Shown here piece after piece: positions 39,097 to 50,400 of a stretch of DNA of 64,000 bases. The position numbers and the translations under genes were made by a program. The stretch comes from Ostreococcus mediterraneus. Lineage: Eukaryota; Chlorophyta; Mamiellophyceae; Mamiellales; Bathycoccaceae. Location: contig WMKK01000016.1 in NCBI GenBank assembly GCA_012295225.1, positions 64,037 to 128,036 on the forward strand, read 5' to 3'. How positions within the stretch are numbered: position 1 is the first letter of the stretch; each line of letters starts with the position of its first letter. Below the pieces are notes generated by a model, which had not been told where the DNA came from, ran no database searches, and worked only from the letters and a program-made list of their open reading frames with translations.

Positions 39097-40650
39097 ATGG
39101 CGACGCGCGTGGCATCGGCGCGCGCGATGGACGCCGCGCGCACAACGCGAACGCGCGTTGCGCCGCGCGCGGGCGACGCGCGACGGGGACGCGTCGTCGC
39201 GCGCGCGCTCGGTTCGGGCACGGTGACTCGCGTGGCGAGGTTGGGGAAAAACTTAACTTTTATTGATATTCTGTCGACGACGGCGATCGAGGTCGATGGC
39301 GATGCGCGCACGCGAGTGATGTATGCGAAATGCGTTGAGGATGTGCCAAAGCTCGTGCGCGCGGGGGCGGTGATTGAGTTTGAATGGCAACCGCAAGGCG
39401 AGAGCGGGCGCGCGAGGAGAGACGACGGGACGTACGCCGACGCGAGGAACATTAGTGTGAAAACAGCCGCACCCGTGCATGTGGTGGCGAATGCGACGGA
39501 GAAGATGTTAGATGACTTTGTACGGCACGCGCCAGCGCGTGGGGCGGGATCGGCGGCGGTGGTGACGCCGAGAATGATTGATGTAAAGACGCGCGGGACG
39601 TCGTCGATGACGCAATTTGGCATTTGTAAAGTCGTCCTCGGTGGAGGACGATGCGAGGACGTGACGTGCGCGAAACGTCACGACGTGTCGACTTCGGAGT
39701 TGAAACTTGCACAGCAAAGTCGTGAACGCGCGAGAGAGCGGTCGCGGGCGGCGATGCGCGCTGAACGCAGTGACGACGACCCGCACGGGGACGCGAATAA
39801 AGAATCCAAGGCGGTGAGCGACCGCTTGTTCGCCGAATGGTGCGTCAAGACGTTTGATTTGAACCAACGAAATCTCGTGGCGGATATTGCGGGTGGTAGT
39901 GGTACGCTGTCGTTTGAATTTCACGTGACGCATGGCATTGGGGCGATGCTCGTGGAGCCTCGATGCGTGTCGCTCTCGCCGCGGCAACGGGCGACGTGGA
40001 ACAATTTACGGCGACGCGGTGCGAGACCGGATTCGGCATCGACCGCGCGCGCGTCTTGGTTGCGCAGTGAAATGTGGGTGGCTTGTGCTGAAGAGCAACG
40101 CGAGGAGCGCATGCGCATGCATACTAAACGGCTGATCGCGTATACGGATGCGGGAAGCGAAGAAGACGCCGAAGACGTCGAAGCGAGCGCTCCACCCACC
40201 GATCCCGCTGAGCTCGCCAAGCCGCCGAAGGATGTATTCCCGAGTCAAGTTCCCGCTGTCGTTCGTCACGCCGCGAAGTTGCATGCAAAGGATGACGATG
40301 ATGAAGCGTACGTGGCGCCGTTTACGCACGTCCGCGACTACATGTGGCGTCGCGAATCCGGCGTCGGCGACTTCCTCGCCGATGCTCAGCCATCCCTTCT
40401 CGTCGGCATGCACAGTGATCAAGCCACCGAAGCTATCATAGACGTCGCATTGAGCCTCAGCGTTCCCTTCGCCGTCGTGCCTTGTTGCGTCCACGCGTCG
40501 ACATTTCCAAACCGCCGCGCGCCGGATGGCTCCACAGTCGTCTCCTACCAACAGTTCGTCGACTATTTGCTCGCCAAGCATCCAAGCATTCAAAAGACAT
40601 TTCTGCCATTCAAAGGCCGGAACCAAGTCATTTATAGAACCATAGATTAG
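39097..40650 (+). CDS. OB-fold / CCCH finger / SAM-methyltransferase protein
   Basis: The ATG at 39097 gives 517 residues; an upstream GTG at 39043 is not needed. The N-terminus (ATRVASARAMDAARTTRTR) is presequence-like. Then comes an OB-fold-like stretch (SGTVTRVARLGKNLTFIDIL), a CCCH-type finger in FGICKVVLGGGRCEDVTCAKRH (C-x8-C-x4-C-x3-H), and a Rossmann-type methyltransferase with motif I VADIAGGSGTLSFEF. Near the end PFAVVPCCVHASTFPNRR and SYQQFVDYLLAKHPSI recur in a family of eukaryotic putative methyltransferases. All three modules point to nucleic acid, so tRNA or rRNA methylation in an organelle is possible, but the substrate is unknown. An acidic insert (about residues 355-400) lies between motif I and the C-terminal part. 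Confidence 0.7.
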   Translation: MATRVASARAMDAARTTRTRVAPRAGDARRGRVVARALGSGTVTRVARLGKNLTFIDILSTTAIEVDGDARTRVMYAKCVEDVPKLVRAGAVIEFEWQPQGESGRARRDDGTYADARNISVKTAAPVHVVANATEKMLDDFVRHAPARGAGSAAVVTPRMIDVKTRGTSSMTQFGICKVVLGGGRCEDVTCAKRHDVSTSELKLAQQSRERARERSRAAMRAERSDDDPHGDANKESKAVSDRLFAEWCVKTFDLNQRNLVADIAGGSGTLSFEFHVTHGIGAMLVEPRCVSLSPRQRATWNNLRRRGARPDSASTARASWLRSEMWVACAEEQREERMRMHTKRLIAYTDAGSEEDAEDVEASAPPTDPAELAKPPKDVFPSQVPAVVRHAAKLHAKDDDDEAYVAPFTHVRDYMWRRESGVGDFLADAQPSLLVGMHSDQATEAIIDVALSLSVPFAVVPCCVHASTFPNRRAPDGSTVVSYQQFVDYLLAKHPSIQKTFLPFKGRNQVIYRTID

Positions 40651-40733
40651 CACCGTAGACAAAGCACGTGTATTATAGAGTAGCGATAGCGATTGCTTTT
40701 GACGTCGACGACCGCACACCCCGACGCGACGCC

Positions 40734-41087
40734 ATGCCCGCCGACGCCACGGAGAAACCCGCGTTCGACCTCACCGACGCGGTCAACGAAGCCGTGAGCT
40801 CGTCCGGCGCGGACGCGGATGATCCTCGCGCGCGTGTCGAGCGCGCCCTCGCGTGTCCCTGCGTCGCTGATCTTCGCCAGAGCTCCTGCGGGACATCATT
40901 CGACGACGCTTTAACGTGCTACATGCTGGCGGACGATGGCGAGAAAGGGAAGAAGTGCGTAGAGGAGTTTGTGAGGTTGCACGCGTGCATGACGGCGCAC
41001 GCGCGCGAGTTTTCGGCGTTTGCGGAGGAGCTTGAGGCGCACGCGACGGTGCGCGGGCCCGCAGAGGTTCGTAGCGATAGCGCGTAG
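40734..41087 (+). CDS. MIA40: MIA40/CHCHD4-type import oxidoreductase
   Basis: The ATG at 40734 gives 117 residues. The motif CPC is followed by two CX9C pairs (CGTSFDDALTC and CVEEFVRLHAC), which is exactly the layout of MIA40, the intermembrane-space receptor that oxidises incoming small proteins. As in plants and animals, it lacks the long membrane-anchored N-terminal extension of yeast Mia40. It is in tandem with the preceding methyltransferase gene, stop to start 83 nt. Confidence 0.92.
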   Translation: MPADATEKPAFDLTDAVNEAVSSSGADADDPRARVERALACPCVADLRQSSCGTSFDDALTCYMLADDGEKGKKCVEEFVRLHACMTAHAREFSAFAEELEAHATVRGPAEVRSDSA

Positions 41088-41197
41088 GATAGCTTTTTAG
41101 CGTCGTGGTGTTGTGATGTAATGATAGTTGTCGTAGTCAATGTTGATTGTTTTCATTACATGTCAGCAGACGGTGTCTTTGTCGTGGAACGAAGGCA

Positions 41198-43261
41198 TCA
41201 GAGCGCGGCAACCTTGGCGCGCCAGGCGGCGACGGCGTCTGAGCCATTGACGCCTTCGCACACGGCGCACAAATAGATGTCAGCTACGGTGGCGGCGCGA
41301 CCGACGAGGAAACCAGACAGAGAGGCGCCGAGTGCCTTTTCAACCTTTGCCATGGCGGCATCGGCGCCGGCGTTCGCGGCTTCGAGTAATGCTTCGACGC
41401 GCGCCTGTTCGGCGCAGTCGGCGGGGTACAATCCGGCGCCGACGCGGTAGGACTTGACGATATGACGCAAGATGGCCACCGGCGTGGAGAGCACCAAGTC
41501 TCCTTGCGCGAAGACGGGAGTGGCGCCGTCGGTTTCAGATTTGACATCCTCTGGGCACATCGCGGCGGGTTCGATCTTGACCGCCGCGCCGCATCGAGCG
41601 AGCGCGTGCTGAATAGCCTTTGACGCCGCGCACGGACCGGCGTTGACGTACACAGTGGCGTTGACGCCCGCAGCCGTCTGCGCATCGTTCGAGGAGAATA
41701 AATTAGCCGGCGGCGTCGGCGGATCAATCAATTTACCCTTCTTGTCGAGCACCTTGACGAACGGAATGAATTCGATGCCATTCATCCACGGACGCAACAC
41801 CGGCGGCACGACCAAACCTTCGGGGGTTTGCCAGTTTTCAATCAAGCAGCACAGCGTACGCTCGGTGGCGGTGAGCGTCGAGTTCAACAAGTGCACGTAG
41901 TTCTTGCGCTTCTCCGGACCCTTTTGCGGCGCACCTTCGCGAATCTCCAATCGGCGAGACTGATAATCCGTGCAGTTTGAGCACGACACTAATTCGCGAA
42001 ACGTGCGCGACGACGGAAACCACGCTTCCAAGTCATACTTTTTCGCCGCAGCGTCGTTCAACTCACCGCTCACGATGTTCACCACTTGGTATGGGATGTT
42101 CAATGACTGGTAGAACGCTTCAGAGTTGCCAATCAAACGCTCCATTTCTTCCCAGCTCGCGTTGCCTTCGCCCGAAACCGCGACGAACTGTTCAACCTTT
42201 TCAAACTGGTGCACGCGGAAAATCCCGAGCGTGTCTCTCCCGTGCGAGCCAACCTCCTTGCGGAAGCATGTCGAATAACCCGCCAAACGAATCGGCAAAT
42301 CGTTCGCCGTTAACCAACGCTTACGCAAGTACGAACAGCACGTTTGCTCGCTCGTGGCAATCAAGTACTTATCCTCGCCTTCGCCCGTCACCTTGTAGAG
42401 CTGCTCGTCGAAATCCGCGAGCTGCGCGCACTCCGCCATACGATCCTTACGCATAAAAAACGGCGTCGCCAACGGTGTGTGTCCACGAGAAGATAAAAAC
42501 GCGAGCGCATAATTCACCATAGCTTGGTTCAACAAGCACCCGGCACCCTTCAAATAATACCCTCGGCCGCCCGCGACATCCGTCCCGCGCTCCACGTCGG
42601 CGATATCCAACATCCCAATCAAATCCACATGATTCGGTAAATTCTCCTCCATGCGCTTCTCCCCCCACACGCGCTCAATCGCATTATTCGCTTCATCATT
42701 CGATACCGGCACAGAGTCGTGCACGATGTTCCCAATCTTCAACAACGCCACATTCGTCTTGGCTTCCCATTCTTTTTCCTCTTCGGCGCACGCCTTGCGT
42801 CTCTCGTCAATCTCCTTCACCGCCTCCATCTTCGGCAACGCCTCGTCCTTCTTCCCAGCCTTCATGAGCAACGCAATCTCCTTATTCGCCTTGTTGAACT
42901 CTTCATTGAGCTTATCCAACGCGAAGCGCGACTCGCGCCACTTCAAGTCGATCGCGAGCACGTCATCGACATCCTCCACGCGACCGAATCTTCGCCGCTC
43001 GCTCTCGCGCACGGCATCCTAATCGTCACGAACGCGCGATGGAAACGAACCGAGGTAAGTGTGTGTGCGCGTTGCGCGCGATTGCGCGCGAGCGAGCGCG
43101 TCGCGTGCGCGCGTTGGGCGTCGATGGCGAGCGACGGTTTTATCTTCCCGCCGCCGCGTGGCGCGCATCGGATTGCATAAACGTCGTGGTTTGCGCCGCG
43201 CGACGCGTGTACGCACCGGGTCACCGCCCTTATCGGGTCGTAATAAATTAATATCCAACAT
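41198..43261 (-). CDS. SARS: Seryl-tRNA synthetase with GST-like C-terminal domain, two exons
   Basis: Exon 1 (43217-43261) codes for MLDINLLRPDKGGDP, and exon 2 (41198-43018) continues DAVRESERRRFGRVEDV, giving 621 residues; the donor is GTGCGT, phase 0. The N-terminal coiled-coil arm and the class II core are present: VAGGRGYYLKGAGCLLNQA, TSEQTCCSYLRKRWL, the motif 2 stretch STCFRKEVGSHGRDTLGIFR and motif 3 SCSNCTDYQSRRLEIR. From about residue 470 on there is an extra domain of about 150 residues whose sequence (FAQGDLVLSTPVAILRHIVK, VGAGLYPADCAEQARVEALL) is that of a glutathione-transferase-like domain. It should charge tRNA-Ser in the cytosol. A GST-like tail on SerRS is not a standard arrangement and suggests assembly with other synthetases or eEF1. 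Confidence 0.93.
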
Positions 43262-43609
43262 ATCGCGCGGTACGGGTGCGGGCGAAGTGCGCGCGCGGCG
43301 TCGTGTGCGGATGAAGATGATGATGGCGAATCTTCGCGACCGATGCCCGCGACCTAAACCCTTAGTTTACGTATAATAACTATTTTTATACTATATATGT
43401 GTGCTGTGTAGTTGTGGGTGCGTCGGGTGGATGACGACGATCATCGCCCCGCGACGCGTCGCGCGACGCGTCTCGCGCGCCTCGACGTCGACTCACCGAC
43501 GCACCCGTACGTGTGCTATCCAAAATCTATCATTACACGGCTATGGTCGTAAAGATGACGACGCGGCGGCGTCAGCATATTGCGATTGTGTCGATCGCGG
43601 CGCAACGCA
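43262..43609. other. Gap between SerRS start and TOM5 stop
   Basis: This 348-base gap must hold the SerRS promoter and TOM5 3' end (both on the minus strand). It contains an AT-rich island (about 43360-43400) and a near-telomere motif CTAAACCC. A plus-strand frame from 43432 is a shadow. I see no other gene. Confidence 0.55.
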
Positions 43610-43753
43610 TCACACGGCAAAGAGCTCGCCAAAGTTACGGAACACGAACACGCTCGCGGCGAACATGGCCGCTGAACGCAACAGCACCATGTTTGCTTCG
43701 CGCACCGCCGGGTTGCCGTTGAATTCGTCGTTTAAGAAGCTCGCGAGGGACAT
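43610..43753 (-). CDS. TOM5: TOM5-like mitochondrial import receptor subunit, 47 residues
   Basis: The minus strand from ATG at 43753 to TGA at 43610 codes for 47 residues starting MSLASFLNDEFNGNPAVREA. The C-terminal part, NMVLLRSAAMFAASVFVFRN then FGELFAV, matches the plant TOM5 pattern (MKLLRAAGxFAGSxxLMRNxGDLMAI) in length, basic residue, single span and ending. TOM5 is a small subunit of the outer-membrane translocase. The gene is very short and easily missed; a plus-strand reading frame of similar length overlaps it and has no family resemblance. Confidence 0.75.
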   Translation of the reverse strand: MSLASFLNDEFNGNPAVREANMVLLRSAAMFAASVFVFRNFGELFAV

Positions 43754-43895
43754 GAGATTGTGTGTTTGAGGCGAGAAGTGGCGTCACTCGTAGGCGCGCG
43801 CGCGGTGTGTAATCGCATCCCATGGCGACGTAGACGTCGATCGACGACCACAGCGAGCGAGCACGGACGTGGCGTGGTATTTTCAGCCTCGCGCG

Positions 43896-44291
43896 ATGCG
43901 CGGCGACGGCGATGCGGACGAAAGGGGCGACGGCGGCGGCGCGAATGGTGAAACCGTAGCGCGTGAGACATCAACAGACTCTCGAGCGCACGCGTCGATA
44001 GGCGCGCTGAATCCCAACGCGCGCGCGATTGACGCCGCGATTGACGCGCAAGAGGATACGATTGAGCATCTCGTGCGTGCGTGTGAGTCGTTGCGCGGTG
44101 TGCTCGGCGATGGAGGGGAGACTGATGGAGCCGAGGAGGATTTCATCGCGGCTCGAGCCGCGACGCGCGTCGCTCGAGACATCGCGAGAGAGATGGCGGA
44201 AGCCACCGCGACGTTGGCGCGGGTGAAGAAAAAGCTTATCGACGCGGGCGTCGTTCGTGCGCGCGATCTCACGCCGTTTGTGCCCGAATGA
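43896..44291 (+). CDS. Small helical protein of unknown function
   Basis: The ATG at 43896 gives 131 residues. The N-terminal 40 are Gly/Asp-rich; the rest is predicted helical, with SIGALNPNARAIDAAIDAQE, TIEHLVRACESLRGVLG and ARVKKKLIDAGVVRARDLTP. It is acidic overall, without a signal or span. I do not recognise the family. It is divergent from TOM5, about 142 bp start to start. Confidence 0.55.
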   Translation: MRGDGDADERGDGGGANGETVARETSTDSRAHASIGALNPNARAIDAAIDAQEDTIEHLVRACESLRGVLGDGGETDGAEEDFIAARAATRVARDIAREMAEATATLARVKKKLIDAGVVRARDLTPFVPE

Positions 44292-44406
44292 ATGGATGAG
44301 CTCGTAAGTAGCGTAGTCGCGTCACAACGTGACCGCGACGACGTCGTCCGTCGTCGTCGCGGTGTGTATATAGATAGATAGATACCGGTAGATAGAACCA
44401 ACCAAA

Positions 44407-44440
44407 CACATACGCGCACGCGCACGCGCACGCGCACGTA
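44407..44440. repeat. GCGCAC hexanucleotide repeat upstream of ASCC3 gene
   Basis: About five units of GCGCAC run as ACGCGCACGCGCAC; the tract lies about 35-60 bp before the ATG of the large helicase gene. Confidence 0.8.
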
Positions 44441-44468
44441 GGCGTGAGTCGTACATCAGAAGACGAGA

Positions 44469-47400
44469 ATGACGTCGACGCCGCCTTCGCGCGCGCCGCC
44501 TAGGCTCACCACCTTTCTCCGCGCCGCCTTCGCGGATAACCGCCCTGATTGCGTCCTGGACATTGACCTCGCGCGCGTTGAGCGCGCAGAGGCGCTCGAG
44601 AAGCGCGCGGCGCGCGGGAACGCGGCGACATCGACGGGGAGAGTTGAAGACGCGCGCGGGACGCCGAGCGCTCGGCTCGCGCGACTCGCGCTCGGATTCG
44701 CCGACGGCGACGTCGGCGTGGATGTGAACGATGACGCGATGAAGGCGTTGATTGGTGTCTGCCGTGACTTCATAGCCATCGTGCACGAGGCGTTAGGCAA
44801 AGATACAATGACTGAACGCGCGCTCGGGGACGCCGCGACGACGGCGTACGAGGCAACGGAGACCTTTGCGGCGACGATACTCGACGAATGCACCGCGCTC
44901 GAGCGCGAGAAAGCGTACATGAGTGATGCAGAGACTGCGCAGAAGGTTTTTGACGCGCGTGCGCGTGGGTACAGGCGAGAGATGATGGAGAGCTTGACGA
45001 GAGCTTTGGGACCGACGGAGTCGACGACGAAGACGGCGGCGGCGTTTGAAGCCGCTTTAATCGCTTTACTCACGCACGCACGCGACGTGCGCCATCGTGG
45101 GGACAATACAGACAGCGGTCAGGTTCTCGTTTCGTCGCGCAAGATGTTTGGCGAAAGTATTAAACTTAAACGCCCGGGCGAAGACGCGCAGAACGCTCGA
45201 GCGTCGCATTTGAAGCGCGCCATGCGCTCCAGTCTCTCGGAACGCCACGAACAAGAGCGCGCAAGAATCGAGTCTGAGAAACTTTCGCATCCAGACGATC
45301 GACTGGAAAGTCAATGGGGTTCGGCGTCGTCGGCATCCATGGGTCCGTTGCCACACATTGAAAGCGACGCGACGACGCAACTGACGTGGCTCAAGACGCA
45401 ATGCCAAAATTTCGCGGCGAGTGGCGCGCACGCGCTCGACCAGAGCTGGGACGTGGTCGCCACCGCGGTCGCGCGCGCGGTGTTAAATGCGTCAACATCT
45501 GATGATCAATGTGCGGCAGATTTGTACGAGTACTTGGGAGATTACGGGTTTGAGCTCATCGCTGGCGTCGTCGAGCGTCGCGGAGCGCTCGCTCGCGCTA
45601 TTAAAACGCGCGCGCAAACTCTTCGAGAAACATTAATGCCACAGAACGGTGCGAGTGATGGTAGCGGCGCTGGCGCATCAGTGTCGCGAGTGGTGACGAT
45701 TACGTCGACATTGGATAAGCAGCTTGAGAAGACTCGGAGGAAAGAGGAACGCAAGACGAATAGACGACTCGCTTCGGGCGCCGGGGACGTCGTGGAATGG
45801 CTACATTCCGTCGGTGTGGGCTTCGACGCCCTGTGTGAGGGCGATTGGGAAAACCAGAAACAGCTCTCGAGTGGTAATGGTGATCGAGATGACATCTTAG
45901 CGGGCCTACGCGGACTTGGTCGAGGTCCTGATGGCGGACGCAAGGCGTTGCCGGCGGGGACGACGCGAGTGGTACACGACGAAGGTTACGAAGAGATTCA
46001 CGTCCCAGCGCGCGTTCCCGATCCAGTTGCCCCTGGTGAGCTGTCGGTGGCGATCGAAGAGCTCGATGAATGGGCGCAGCCGGCGTTTGAAGGCATCACT
46101 ACACTCAATAGGATTCAAAGTAGGATTTTTCCGCAAGCGTACCACACGAATGAAAATCTGTTGGTGTGCGCACCGACAGGCGCAGGTAAGACAAACATCG
46201 CCATGCTAACTGTGCTTCACGAGATAGGCAAGCATATTGATGAGCATGGGGATTATTTACCCGAAGATTTCAAGATTGTGTATGTGGCGCCGATGAAGGC
46301 TCTCGCGGCGGAAGTGACCAACGCGTTTAGCCGACGATTGGCGCCCCTCGACATCGTCGTCGCCGAACTTACCGGCGATACGCAGATGAGTAAGCGAGAG
46401 CTTGAAGAAACGCAGATGATTGTCACGACGCCGGAGAAGTGGGATGTCATCACGCGAAAGGGTGGAGAGGTTTCAATCGCGAGTACGTTGCGTTTACTCA
46501 TCATTGATGAAGTTCACTTGCTCAACGACGAACGCGGTCCAGTGATTGAAACGCTCGTCGCACGGACGTTAAGACAAGTTGAACAAACGCAGAGCATGAT
46601 CCGCATCGTGGGTTTGTCGGCGACGTTACCGAATCCGATGGATGTCGCACGCTTTTTGGGCGTGAACCAAAACATGGGATTGTTTGTGTTTGATCAATCA
46701 TACCGGCCAATTCCATTAACGCAAAGATTCATCGGTGTTACAGAGAAGAACGCGATGAAGCGTCAAACGTTGATGGCTCAAATTGCGTACAATAAATGTT
46801 GTGAAGCGTTACGCAAGGGTAAACAAGCGATGGTTTTCGTACACAGTCGTAAGGATACTGTGAAGACGGCAAAGCAACTCGCGGAATTCGCCGCCGCCCA
46901 AGACGGCATGGAACTCTTCTCCAACGACATGCACGACCGCAAGGCTGAATTCGCTCCGCAAGTAATGCGCAGCAGAAACAACGAATTGAAAGACCTATTT
47001 CTAAAAGGTTTAGGGTGCCACAACGCCGGGATGCTGCGTGCGGATAGAACGCTTACTGAAAAACTCTTTGCCGCTGGTTTGATTAAAGTCTTGGTGTGCA
47101 CGGCGACGTTGGCGTGGGGTGTCAACTTACCCGCGCACATGGTCGTCATCAAAGGCACGCAGCTCTATGATCCTCAACGCGGTGGTTTTAGAAATTTAGG
47201 CGTGCTTGACGTGCAGCAAATCTTTGGTCGAGCGGGTCGACCAGGGTTTGATACATCAGGCGAAGGCGTCATCGTCACCGAGCACAAAAATTTGGCACAC
47301 TACGTCTCTATGCTCACGCACTCCACACCGATTGAGTCGCAGTTTGTGAATAATTTAGCAGACAATTTGAATGCTGAAGTCACGCTCGGAACAGTGACGA

Positions 47401-50400
47401 ACATACGCGAAGGTGCGCAATGGCTAGGGTACACGTACTTGCATACACGCATGGAGCAAAATCCGCTCTCTTACGGCTTAACGTGGGACGATGTCCGGCT
47501 CGATCCTGGTTTACTAGATCATCGTCGCAAGCTCATTCGCGAAGCCGCGCGTACATTAGACAATGCGAAAATGATTCGATTCGACGAGCGCAGTGGACAA
47601 TTGTATCAAACCGAGGGAGGACGCACGGCTAGCCACTTTTACATTCGCGTGAAATCCATGGAGGTGTTTGATGGGTTGATGCAACGTCACATGACCATGC
47701 CTGAAATCTTACACATGATTTCGCATTCGAGTGAATTTGAAAACATCGTCCCGCGAGAAGATGAAATTCCAGAGCTCGAGGCGCTGCGACGGAATCGTCA
47801 CGTGGTGCCGATCGAAATCAAAGGCTCGCTCACTGACAAGGTTGGCAAGGTGAATTTGTTGCTTCAAGTATACGTTTCTCGAGCAAATATGCAGTCGTTT
47901 TCTTTGATTGCGGACAGCATGTACATTTCTCAAAACGTCAGTAGAATTTGTCGCGCATTGTTTGAGCTGTGTTTACGACGAGGATGGCCATCGCTCGCCG
48001 AGCAGTTGCTGACGATGAGCAAGGCGTGCGATTTGCGCATTTGGCCGCATCAGCACGAGTTGCGGCAATTTGAAAAGACGCTCAAGCCTGAAACGCTGTA
48101 TAAACTTGAAGAAAAGAAAGCTACGCTCGATCGATTGTGGGATATGAGCGCAAGTGAAATCGGAAGTATGCTCCGACTGAACTCTCAAGTTGGAGGGCAG
48201 ATAAAATCGTGCATGCGTGCCATGCCACATTTGAACATGACGGCGGTGGTGCAGCCAATCACGCGAACCGTGCTTCGTGTCTCTGTGACACTCATACCAG
48301 AGTTTGAGTGGCGCGATAACATGCACGGTGCGCTTCAGCGATGGTTGATTTGGGTGGAAGATCCAGTCAACGAGCACATTTATCATCACGAGACGTTCAA
48401 CTTGAGCAAAAAGCAGTGCAAAGATGGCGCGCAGTATTTGGCGTTCACCATTCCAATTTTCGAACCCGTTCCGCCGCAATATTTTCTGCGCGCCATGTCT
48501 GAGACTTGGCTCGGATGTGAGTCTTTTGTTGAGCTCAACTTCCAACACCTCATCTTGCCCGAAGAACATCCGCCGCATACTGAGTTGATGGACCTCGATC
48601 CGCTTCCGCGTTCGGCGTTAAACAATCCAGTGTACGAATCCATGTACGAGAACAAGTTTACGCACTTCAACGCAATTCAAACTCAAGCATTTCATACACT
48701 ATATCACACCGATACAAATGTTCTGCTCGGTGCGCCAACGGGGTCGGGGAAAACAATCAGCTCCGAACTCGCAATGATGAAGGTGTTTCGAGACTCACCC
48801 GGATCAAAGGTGGTATACATCGCTCCGCTCAAGGCGCTCGTGCGCGAGCGCATCAAGGATTGGCGCAAAAACTTGTGTCCGACGCTAGGATTGCGTATGG
48901 TTGAGCTCACGGGTGATTACACGCCTGATTTACGAGCGCTTCTTCAAGCAGATATTATTGTCAGTACGCCAGAAAAATGGGACGGCATTAGTCGTAATTG
49001 GCAGAGCCGCGCGTACGTGACCAAAGTCGCCTTGGTGGTCATCGATGAGATCCATCTCTTAGCAAGCGACAGAGGCCCTATTTTAGAAGTCATTGTATCG
49101 CGCATGCGTTACATTTCTTCTCGGACGGGGTCGAAAGTTCGTATTGTCGGGTTGTCTACGGCGCTTGCCAATGCGCACGACCTCGGCGATTGGCTCGGCA
49201 TTGAAAAGGAAGGTTTATTCAACTTCCGGCCGTCTGTGCGTCCCGTGCCGCTCGAGTGTCACATTCAAGGGTTTCCGGGTAAGTTTTACTGCCCGCGGAT
49301 GATGACGATGAATAAACCAACGTACGCTGCGATACGAACGCATAGCCCTAATAAGCCGGCGCTTGTGTTTGTGTCGAGTCGGCGACAGACGCGTTTGACG
49401 GCGCTGGATTTGATTGCGTATGCCGCCGCGGATGAGCGCCCAGATGGCTTTGTGAACATGTCTGATGATGAAATGGCGATGTGCTTGAGCAAAGTCAAAG
49501 ACCCAGCGCTAAAGCACACGTTGCAATTTGGGATTGGATTGCACCACGCCGGTTTGACACCCGAGGATCGAGAAATGTGCGAAGAACTGTTCGCAGAATG
49601 CAAGATTCAGGTTCTCGTGACAACGTCGACGCTCGCGTGGGGGGTCAACTTGCCTGCTCATTTAGTCGTTATCAAGGGTACCGAATACTTTGATGGTAAA
49701 ACCAAGCGTTATCAAGACTTTCCAATTACAGACGTGCTGCAGATGATGGGTCGCGCTGGTCGTCCGCAATTCGATAAATCAGGATGTTGCGTCATACTCG
49801 TACACGAGCCAAAGAAGACATTTTACAAAAAGTTTCTCTACGAACCATTTCCAGTGGAGTCTAGTTTGGCGGATAATTTGTGTGATCATTTCAACGCTGA
49901 AATTGTCAGCGGTACGATAAAGACAAAACAAGACGCCGTGGATTATTTAACGTGGACGTACTTTTTCCGTCGTTTACTCAAGAATCCAACGTATTACAAC
50001 TTGGACACAATCGATTCTGACAATTTGAACACATATTTGAGCGATTTAGTGGAAAATGCCTTGGAGTTGCTGGAAGATGCGCGATGCATCTCAATCGATG
50101 AAGAGGATGACGCCCTCGAGCCGCTCATGTTGGGGCGCGTCGCGTCGTACTACTACTTGCAGTATCCATCAGTGGCGCTCTTCGCCGCGAATATCAAGCA
50201 TGACAGCACATTAGAATCGCTACTTCAAACATTGTGCGGCGTTGCTGAATATGACGAGCTTCCAGTGCGGCATAATGAAGATAAACTGAATGTTGATTTG
50301 GCGCACGTCGTCGCCGACGCCGGTGGATTTCAAGTCGACGCTCGCCTCGCCGAGGATCCACACGTCAAAACTTCGCTTCTGTTCCAGTGTCATTTCTTAC

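Noticed and set aside
43432-43769. Plus-strand reading frame of about 112 codons with a presequence-like start
   Set aside because: It has no family resemblance, and the minus strand of the same region encodes a much better candidate, TOM5.
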